Shown: in pieces, positions 10,001 through 14,803 of the stretch
How the letters are laid out: each line of letters starts with the position of its first letter
Numbering within the stretch: the first letter of the stretch is position 1
Assembly (NCBI GenBank): GCA_002507425.1
Contig: DAZU01000072.1
Coordinates: 1-14,803 of the forward strand
Reading direction: 5' to 3'
From: Euryarchaeota archaeon UBA53
Lineage (GTDB): Archaea > Thermoplasmatota > Poseidoniia > Poseidoniales > Poseidoniaceae
DNA: 14,803 nucleotides
Position numbers and translations under genes: made by a program
Notes under the pieces: model-generated
Told to the model about the DNA's origin: nothing
Database searches by the model: none
The model's input: the letters and a program-made list of their open reading frames with translations, nothing else

Positions 10001-13000
10001 GGATTTGAACTTGGAGTTACCTTATGCAATTAGTGCTTGGGTGAATGGAACAGTGTATCTACCACGAGAGGATAGCATGTTCACAGAACTAGATGATCCA
10101 GACTTTGACTTTGACAACTTGCCAACTGATGAGTTTGAAAAGCAGGAGGATGTAAACCTAGAGGCACGTTCAGGATCGATTGTTCTAACCGCTAAGTCCG
10201 GAGAAAACGGAACATACTCATTCAGGCTACCTGAAAACCTTGAATTCCACATTACTGCAACAGAAATAAGTGCAGGAACTAGCGATACATATGTTGCAGG
10301 ATTTGTGGTCACTAACGCTACTCAGGTAGATAATACAGACCTTATCCTGCGCAAAACACTTGGAGTCACAGCAAATGTATACTTGCGAAATAGTTCAGAA
10401 GGAATACCCGGAGTTTCATGGAGTGATACCATTATTGGAGGTTCCGGAGTTGAAGTAATCGCTACTGATGCAGATGGTCTGGAGTGGATAGATAGCCTTG
10501 ATTCAGATGGTAGTGTTTACATGAATCTGATAAGCGGAAACTACACTTTCACAGTATCAAATGACCTTATGAATGTCTCTGCTGTTGATTATGAATTGTT
10601 AGAATTTGGCTCTACAGTAGATTTAGTTGCACATCCAGAGAATATTTCTCTAACTATGAGAATCTTCCTTGACGTAAATGAAGACAATGAATGGGAAAAC
10701 GGTACAGCAGTGACCCCAGAATTTGTTATCAAATCCATAAATGAGTATGGAATAGACTTGAACGTAACCGCAGACATGTATGACAATGTCACAGGTGAAT
10801 TGATGGTTGACTTATCGATAGGAACTTACATTCTGGAAATGGTTAGCGATAGCCCGCGGGATGAAAATGCAACCGATTACAAACTGTATTCATCAGGACT
10901 GCCTACTATTGATATTGGATTAGGTCCTTCAGGCGAACCAATCGACGTGATTATACCACCTGAGTATTTGTTCACTGGAACAATGATGATGGAGAGTGGA
11001 TTCCCGATGGACAATTCAACGGTTTGGCTCAGAAATGCAGCAGGTGATGATTTCTATCCTCTACCTACTGACGCTAATGGAACATTTGCAGAATACGTTC
11101 CTCAAGGAGACTGGTTCTTGGAAGTAGACGACTATCAGGCAGACAGCAACGAAACCGAAATTCTAAGGATGAATCTATCGATTGAATCCGCCCAAAGAGA
11201 TTTGGTATTGCAGACAGTGACTGCAATGGAAGTTAACATACAAATCCAAGAATCGGTAACAGGAGTCAATGTTACAGCAACCAGAATGACCGCTGTGAGC
11301 CTAGATGGCTTAGGCAATGTGAGTCTTGGTCCATCAGACAATGAGGGTAAGATCAGCGAAGTTTTGATGCCGGGTAATTGGACATTAGCACTGAGCAGAA
11401 CCGACAACCTTGAGATGTGGGAACTCCATGAAGGAATTTATAATTCCGCAGAATCCATGATTAACGGAACTTGGGAAGCTGGTGTTGTAGAAGTCGATAA
11501 ATCAGTGCTCGCAGGTGGAAAGATATTCTGGGACTTAGATGAGAATGATATCCCATCTTCTAGTGAAGGAATCGAAGGAGTAAATGTTAGCATTACATCT
11601 GATTCTGGATTTAGCGAGCAACTTGTAACCGATGAAAACGGCGTCTGGTCGCTATTTGTCCCGATTAGAGATAATTACACAGTTGTGGCACAGAAAGATG
11701 GATTTGCTAGTGTAAACTACACCGATGGCAACTCGTCATATTACGTAGTAAACGATACTCATGAAAGCAGAGACTTTGAGATGAGTGCGGGAGTTGTTAC
11801 TGTAACCATTAATGTCACTGACAAACTTGGAGATACCGCAAGATTAGAATCTGCTCATATCACACTATATCCTGCAAAAGGAATAGTTCGTGACACCGTA
11901 AGCATAACTGACACATCATACATCAATAGCACTCTTTCATGGACAGGAGAAATTGCCCCTGGTGATTGGGTTGTCATAGTTGAAGATACTGAAGCAGGAC
12001 CAAATGGTGGAGGAATTGCAGTAGGATTGCTAGAGGCTTCTGTGCAAGAGGGTGCTTCTGTTGATTTGGTCATGGAAATGGGTGGACTATTGTCCATATC
12101 CACTTCCTGGGTTAGCATCGATAACACTGCATACCATGCAGGAGATGTAATCGAAGGAGTGGTTGTTGAATTTGACCTAGGAGACAATATCAACTGGGTT
12201 GAAACCTTTGACTCAAATGGAGAGATTGTCTTGATAATGCCAGCAGGAGTGGTTGACATAGATAGTGAGTTTGAAACAATTCAACATGAAATGAACCTAA
12301 CAATGGAATACAGTTCAGGTATCTCAGTAGATGTGATACAAGATACTGCTGTTGACAAGGTTATGGAGTTCACTCGAAAGGTAAATTCAGATATGGTCGT
12401 TGAGATTATATCCATCAATGCATCAACAGCCGAATTCTCTGATGAGGACCTCACAGAGCTTACAGCAATTGAGGAAGAAGAGTCAGATTCTGATGAAGAG
12501 TCCGCAGGTTACAGAGTTATTGAAATGACCTTAGAGTTATCATATGAAGGAACCGAGATTTCAGACAAATTCCTAGCCAGTTCAACAATATCTGTAACAC
12601 AAGATTCAGAATTTTGGTTAGTTGAATATGAAGACGAGGATGGAAATTACTCCGAGAACCTTGAAATTACCTTGGGTATTGGTGAGAACAATTCCGATGA
12701 AAATCAGATACTCAGCAAGACCGTGAATGTAAGGATAGAACTACCTCTTCAAAATCAATCGCAGACATATGATGATGGTCACACTGTCAACATGAGATTT
12801 ACTGCTGACGGTGGTATTACAGAGTCTAGTATCACAGTCTTCGTTCCACAACAATATGAGATTTCAATGGATCCATTAGAGGACCGTATTGGAATAGCAG
12901 ATGGTGGCGAAACTTTAGTCACAGTGCGAGTTCAAAATCAAGGAAACGGAGATGACACAATAACTGTAACGCCTACATTAGAGCAATCATGTTTGGAAGC

Positions 13001-13640
13001 AGGTTGGCAAGTTACGCCACCAATATCAAACCTAACAGTTGCAGCTGACGATGATAGAAGCCAGTCATTCACAGTATTCGCATCTACTAATTCTACAGAA
13101 GGGGAATGCGAATTATCATTTGAAGCATCCAGTGAAAACTCAGAATTAGAAACTGAAAGCGACTCAATTGATGTGTCGATTGAAGAAGCAGATTTCGAGG
13201 TTATCAAGAGTTCAATCGAGCCAGATGATGCAGATGCTGAGGCGAACACTCCGGGAGTGTTTAAGATACCAATAAAGAACAATGGATTCCTTGCTGTTAC
13301 GGGAATAGAAGTAACCCTGTCCGCTGATGAACTGGGCGACACTGTATACGAGCCAGTTACCAAGGTTATCGATGTTCCAGCGAATGGCACAACTTTTGTT
13401 CAGTTCGAGTATGATAGTTTCCCGCCAGGACCTGCTAGGTTACTGGTAACGATTGACACCGGAGATAATCAAGTGAAAGACAGTTCTCAAACCGAGGTCG
13501 TATTCACTCGAACCTTCTCAAACATGGCTGATGTAGATGATGAATCACCGCTGTTTACAATTGTAATAGTAATCTTGACATTACTCGTATTATATGGAGG
13601 ATATAATACAGCAAGAAAGGGTTCATCAGGTAAATTCTGA
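4044..13640 (+). CDS. aglB: Giant AglB/STT3-type oligosaccharyltransferase fused to an N-terminal polytopic module and a C-terminal beta-domain array
   Basis: Predicted catalytic subunit of archaeal N-glycosylation. It transfers a dolichol-linked glycan to Asn in N-x-S/T on the outer face of the membrane. Residues are counted from the ATG at 4011; the product from 4044 is 3,198 aa, against about 850-1,050 for usual AglB. There are four parts. (1) Residues about 27-370 form an extra block of roughly ten hydrophobic helices. (2) The STT3 core runs about 381-1410: first helix, then G-S-D-P-W (D421) as the G-x-D metal motif, DHD (536-538) as the second acidic motif, TIAE (744-747) of external loop 5, WWDYG (969-973) for sequon recognition, and a candidate DK/MI region near DHRL (1237-1240). 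The typical AglB end MVKILKYYPGAEIQG starts at 1403. (3) About 1412-2800 holds repeated carboxypeptidase-regulatory/CnaB-like sandwiches marked by T-D-x-N-G turns (1868, 2062, 2151, 2352, 2539, 2732). (4) After an acidic linker (2820-2835) come NEW3-like (about 2965-3050, Cys 2994/3033) and CARDB-like (about 3083-3150) domains, a membrane helix (about 3181-3199) and a short basic tail. The start at 4044 is chosen for its Shine-Dalgarno. The OST assignment is firm; the role of the extensions is unknown. Confidence 0.92.
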   Translation: MSKTNDTKNGGPSSPVLGLLIAPIAILMALLANEGLDFGLVFETETMKPFAALGGAAILAITPRVLRELSVVRVSVVVTSLATLVASLAYAEITSILTDSNFLGLLAFITMFGGYILDSRGRHEWNTVLSFSMIGLWMAIVASMNFVDTQTKDYLYQSSEGSQLITMASAHQEASGFVFFNTIAIFTILGLLTAVLARGVLNPASDKGWFGYIKPTSGYWNKKTMPLQIALAVWAFTHVAVMAYFNTLSDQNILGVNFVDGYHGYIGFWPAAITGVVALACAWMAAERWFTRAIFAGSMWILYIVSSLYESGHWANESLEGTWAVWIWFGITFFIGVLIYWFSTHDHYGGWMNREQHEPSQARVFWSNHWAGIMVFVAFMVALAIRIQWYFVPSMNSEGLYSWDLTGGSDPWYMKRVVDYVVANNAHLIFDADRNYPVGGINPRPPLFSWSMALSAMFLTKLGLSADESVWYAMTALPAIFGALIVFPMAGIARDNFGKGAGVIAAWLIAFMPTHVQKSTWAMADHDSYALLFLTAAFMYYLRAVKAGGDERLSRHTNAYPSGIVTAMAQVVREKRKAAANAIAAGVCFSIVALGWKGFVYGPAIIFLAYFVQVAMNMFRRKDSTILSALNLIMLGTIFIMVIPFYAHPQLDLVLNSTGLTPLLFITLFTIAIAWITTGFRDKPWLLVLGSLTTGGVLFGTVLYLLQITEISNAWDILTTGSGYFTKNKIFGTIAEASAPSRGQLFASYGPIVFVLAIVMGIIALWDGLVKKSQTKLILGMWVIIASYMAWSAGRFLFNAAPAMAVMGAWGIVTLWKASGAGNMAKSWRRMGIRTPGERISNARKAVWRTPQFSAIGLVLIMLISQHAAYGMDAAMPSSTRHEAEMDETIYNIAPDILRWNDFGFSLLDDTKYDENSRFYLGAFGSGFNDKGWNMAYDWLASQDKDQDYSDRPAFVSWWDYGFQALETGEHPSVSDNFQSGIPATGNMLLARNQDDLVSMFMWRLSEGDLAYNDARTGERQHTSSFLNTLTANGMLDDKQKAEFVKIQTDLSSDDVIDRVFKVIHVSDDVVLAEGKLIQNGTFDTDPRTYYRVYENQQLLPCPDGAACVADSYLDKTTALGQFKSNAGIGSAVEDIETNTTHYIVGDYWYTSDLIEEFDSVSTGIHRKNAAIALITQLLTSSLETEDLHKLYSSLSSNRIYEVQDYDGAPGETITRDHEIRYFAIDHRLYPRAGTYSSQYSGGNPTGIFAAPTILSGQDFSTFMNEIYMTSRGQFNDEMTREEFDIEMRKDVLNQQSGADFEPLSLVDVRVDHTPEFFETMLARAYVGYGASSLGFATTEQPGQHMRQSGTPNTMMTNALPLPGAMMNHFVIANWYNGEEENLTIQYDTNTMVKILKYYPGAEIQGRVSMSDNGQPLPDVRILLERDAFSGEDDTDNDNRTWWVPIGFTDADENGEWSYIAPAGRIRATAFAGVYNDVETKDIVRSGDYAQSMGDIFEEFNADREINAITALLGNVANMSWMGEVTYNITGAQADYDPEEVPQHFDIEVDSSGISGTVTWTGHESFEGEPLEGVDFILRNIWSMTDNYTVSTTDGLFTTPPGESQELQGTGEVTFTEVGTFDTQGETGIVRGFTGNYTRTVLDGRSYTANASFEGVGEIVATWIDYEAPDCDIEDDEPSLPTYNITGEDNITETLTHVACLTSDSNTYLFQGIINANGRITADGVVTVVKDLNGETFEGTGVYRGTGIANGTGRFVGEGTFTGPMVAPGSFYITGLMPGTYNMIAVMENGREILLPDPVEVSIEARNDVSMNMPGSVIEDILYADYFTDSNPTPLPHTTIEILDFGYSESEYAASIVTDENGSFSYGPLAPGFYQWRVDVDQDDWYEVEANFTVGLDSENITLDMAIPTKTDLTINLSSTDSDFDLSNRTITLTHTEFTGLNQLVVTATSDESGVVYCELAKGRWIISDETNEDFVLWYEVEIADEDLNLELPYAISAWVNGTVYLPREDSMFTELDDPDFDFDNLPTDEFEKQEDVNLEARSGSIVLTAKSGENGTYSFRLPENLEFHITATEISAGTSDTYVAGFVVTNATQVDNTDLILRKTLGVTANVYLRNSSEGIPGVSWSDTIIGGSGVEVIATDADGLEWIDSLDSDGSVYMNLISGNYTFTVSNDLMNVSAVDYELLEFGSTVDLVAHPENISLTMRIFLDVNEDNEWENGTAVTPEFVIKSINEYGIDLNVTADMYDNVTGELMVDLSIGTYILEMVSDSPRDENATDYKLYSSGLPTIDIGLGPSGEPIDVIIPPEYLFTGTMMMESGFPMDNSTVWLRNAAGDDFYPLPTDANGTFAEYVPQGDWFLEVDDYQADSNETEILRMNLSIESAQRDLVLQTVTAMEVNIQIQESVTGVNVTATRMTAVSLDGLGNVSLGPSDNEGKISEVLMPGNWTLALSRTDNLEMWELHEGIYNSAESMINGTWEAGVVEVDKSVLAGGKIFWDLDENDIPSSSEGIEGVNVSITSDSGFSEQLVTDENGVWSLFVPIRDNYTVVAQKDGFASVNYTDGNSSYYVVNDTHESRDFEMSAGVVTVTINVTDKLGDTARLESAHITLYPAKGIVRDTVSITDTSYINSTLSWTGEIAPGDWVVIVEDTEAGPNGGGIAVGLLEASVQEGASVDLVMEMGGLLSISTSWVSIDNTAYHAGDVIEGVVVEFDLGDNINWVETFDSNGEIVLIMPAGVVDIDSEFETIQHEMNLTMEYSSGISVDVIQDTAVDKVMEFTRKVNSDMVVEIISINASTAEFSDEDLTELTAIEEEESDSDEESAGYRVIEMTLELSYEGTEISDKFLASSTISVTQDSEFWLVEYEDEDGNYSENLEITLGIGENNSDENQILSKTVNVRIELPLQNQSQTYDDGHTVNMRFTADGGITESSITVFVPQQYEISMDPLEDRIGIADGGETLVTVRVQNQGNGDDTITVTPTLEQSCLEAGWQVTPPISNLTVAADDDRSQSFTVFASTNSTEGECELSFEASSENSELETESDSIDVSIEEADFEVIKSSIEPDDADAEANTPGVFKIPIKNNGFLAVTGIEVTLSADELGDTVYEPVTKVIDVPANGTTFVQFEYDSFPPGPARLLVTIDTGDNQVKDSSQTEVVFTRTFSNMADVDDESPLFTIVIVILTLLVLYGGYNTARKGSSGKF
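9258..9332 (+). repeat. In-gene hexapeptide (18-nt period) Gly-x-Gly repeat
   Basis: Inside the giant OST (residues 1750-1774), glycine pairs recur exactly every six residues: GTG-VYR, GTG-IAN, GTG-RFV, GEG-TFT, then G. The DNA copies have diverged, so this is a protein-level repeat rather than a recent tandem duplication. Hexad periodicity with alternating small and bulky residues suggests stacked short beta strands inserted in a beta-sandwich domain. A looser Gly/Thr-rich stretch of similar character lies about 100 residues earlier (around nt 8866-8960). Confidence 0.55.
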
Positions 13641-13652
13641 GGTTTTGTATAG

Positions 13653-13712
13653 GTCAATCAAACAAAGATTGACTGCTATCGCTTTCAGACATATGTTCAA
13701 TACATGTTTGTC
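13653..13712 (+). terminator. Two consecutive hairpins in the aglB-protease spacer
   Basis: Directly after the aglB stop, GTCAATC (13653-13659) and GATTGAC (13667-13673) form a perfect 7-bp stem with an AAACAAA loop. A second imperfect hairpin follows: GACATATGT (13688-13696) pairs with ACATG plus TGTC (13702-13712) across a TT bulge, loop TCAAT, with one wobble pair. Neither is followed by a strong U-tract, so they could be a 3'-end stabilising or processing structure, or part of the protease leader. The structure is visible; the function is inferred. Confidence 0.4.
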
Positions 13713-13725
13713 ATAGGGGCAATGT

Positions 13726-14803
13726 ATGTGGGAAGACAAGGAACTCGATGGAGTTGACTTTATTCCCGAACCTACCGATTACAGAATTTTATCTGCTGCC
13801 GACTCATCAACCAGGGGTCACCAAGACTCCTGGCGCAGTGAGGTAATAGGGTGGAATCCGCAACCAGTGCCAGTTATGTCTAAGCCCAGAAGGACGATTA
13901 GGAAGTTTGCTAATGCGAGTATATTTGTTCTTACTATCATTCTAGTATGGGGTATTTGGAAAACACAACTGCTGACTATCGAGATACCTCCTCCTACCTC
14001 TGAGTGGGCATTTGAGGATTCGGGCGCTAGACAATTACAGGATATGGGTTACACGGGTGAAGGTGTTAGACTATGCATGGTTGACACAGGGATCGATATA
14101 ACTCACGATGATTTTGATCATGTCGATTACGAGTTCGAGGATTTTTTCATGAATCCTCCTAGGAATACCGCAGCAGATTATGGCTCTCTGTCGCACGGTA
14201 CAATGATGGCGGGAATACTAGTTGCACAAGGACATATCAACGGAATTTCCCCAGGTGTAACTCTCGGTATGGCTGCTGCACTTGGGGATGATGGCGAAGG
14301 TGGGAATAGCGGTGAGCAAGAAAATGTTGCTGAAGCGATTGAGTGGTGTTGGAGAGATTTCGATGCGCACATAATATCTCTATCACTTGGAGGTGTAAGC
14401 GATCCAGATTCTAATTCAAAAGGACCTACTGTTAATGCAGTATTACAGGCCATTGATAATGGAGTATACGTGGTTTCTGCTGCTGGTAATGATGGTGGAA
14501 ATGACGACGATGGGAGGATGGCGACTCCAGCTAATGTGAATCATGTTATCTCCGTGGCAGCTCTTGACAAGAACGGAGATGTTTGGGAAGGATCATCCCT
14601 TGGTGATTCGGTTGACAATGATGGCACAGTTAGGGAAAATCCACACCTAAAGCCAGAAATTTCAGCGCCGGGTGTTGACATAATATCAACTGCAATTTCC
14701 AATCAATTTTACTCATCAACCGGAACAAGTGATGCAACCGCATTCGTCTCTGGAATTTTAGCACTTATTTTGGAAGCCGAACCGGCCCTCCAGAACGCAT
14801 CTG
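13726..14803 (+). CDS. Membrane-anchored subtilisin-like serine protease (S8 family), 3' end beyond the window
   Basis: Partial gene, 359 codons with no stop before the window edge. Residues 1-60 are polar and probably cytoplasmic, ending in a basic KPRRTIRK. One hydrophobic helix (about 64-80, SIFVLTIILVWGIW) then acts as an uncleaved signal anchor, placing the protease outside. The S8 catalytic triad is complete: Asp120 in VDTGID, His157 in SHGTMMAG, and Ser335 in GTSDATAFVSG. The oxyanion-hole Asn255 (SAAGNDGG) is also present, as is PEISAPG before the serine. The usual GTSMA reads GTSDA. No I9-type propeptide is visible; the catalytic domain starts soon after the helix. I chose ATG 13726 because AGGGG (13715-13719) lies 6 nt upstream. 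Met51 (nt 13876) is an alternative that would put the anchor at the N-terminus. It lies on the same strand 85 nt after aglB. It may process or turn over cell-surface proteins, including the neighbours (inference). Confidence 0.94.
   Translation, partial: MWEDKELDGVDFIPEPTDYRILSAADSSTRGHQDSWRSEVIGWNPQPVPVMSKPRRTIRKFANASIFVLTIILVWGIWKTQLLTIEIPPPTSEWAFEDSGARQLQDMGYTGEGVRLCMVDTGIDITHDDFDHVDYEFEDFFMNPPRNTAADYGSLSHGTMMAGILVAQGHINGISPGVTLGMAAALGDDGEGGNSGEQENVAEAIEWCWRDFDAHIISLSLGGVSDPDSNSKGPTVNAVLQAIDNGVYVVSAAGNDGGNDDDGRMATPANVNHVISVAALDKNGDVWEGSSLGDSVDNDGTVRENPHLKPEISAPGVDIISTAISNQFYSSTGTSDATAFVSGILALILEAEPALQNAS

Noticed and set aside
8245..12300. DNA-level tandem repeats or a mobile insertion explaining the long beta-domain array
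   Set aside because: The domains share only short turn motifs such as T-D-E-N-G and are strongly diverged in DNA. No direct repeats, terminal inverted repeats or transposase were seen.
11855..13390. Long minus-strand open frames (11855-12259 and 12938-13390) within the giant gene
   Set aside because: They are antisense to well-supported beta-domain coding sequence. Their Ser/Thr/Val-rich translations are what the reverse strand of such sequence gives, with no independent motif or start signal.
1..14803. CRISPR array, tRNA, rRNA, prophage or defence system
   Set aside because: No regularly spaced repeats, cloverleaf-like segments, rRNA signatures or phage/defence protein families were recognised on either strand.

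Overview
The window looks like a chromosomal segment of a mesophilic archaeon, most probably a marine planktonic euryarchaeon of the Thermoplasmatota (Poseidoniales/Marine Group II or a relative). The evidence for an archaeon is a CDP-archaeol synthase (CarS) of ether-lipid synthesis, an AglB/STT3-type oligosaccharyltransferase, TATA-like elements about 26 nt ahead of likely starts, and several proteins with acidic ectodomains and single membrane anchors. Base composition is moderately AT-rich throughout, with no abrupt change. The phylum call is inference; no rRNA or tRNA is present to settle it.

Layout, left to right. A short basic ORF (47-244, +) may be complete or the 3' end of a longer gene. 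It meets, stop codon to stop codon, a leftward pair: a secreted, membrane-anchored surface protein (245-1891, -) preceded by carS (1942-2550, -). An 88-nt divergent region separates carS from purD (2639-3889, +), a standard purine-synthesis enzyme. A T-rich terminator-like tract and a hairpin-rich leader follow. Then comes one uninterrupted 9.6-kb gene (4044-13640, +) encoding a protein of about 3,200 residues. After an 85-nt spacer with two hairpins, a membrane-anchored subtilisin-like protease begins (13726, +) and runs off the window.

The giant gene is the striking item. Its centre (about residues 375-1410, counted from the upstream ATG at 4011) is a recognisable AglB/STT3 catalytic unit with G-x-D, D-x-D, TIAE and WWDYG motifs. 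Ahead of it lies an additional block of about ten predicted membrane helices. Behind it lies an array of about 1,800 residues of beta-sandwich (carboxypeptidase-regulatory/CnaB-like) domains, then NEW3/CARDB-like domains and a final C-terminal membrane helix. The array holds more than 40 N-x-S/T sequons by my count, so the enzyme could be among its own most abundant acceptors (inference).

Taken together, four of the six genes concern the cell envelope: lipid head-group activation (carS), N-glycosylation (aglB), a glycosylatable surface protein, and an extracytoplasmic protease. purD is the unrelated neighbour. No mobile element, CRISPR array, tRNA or rRNA was seen.
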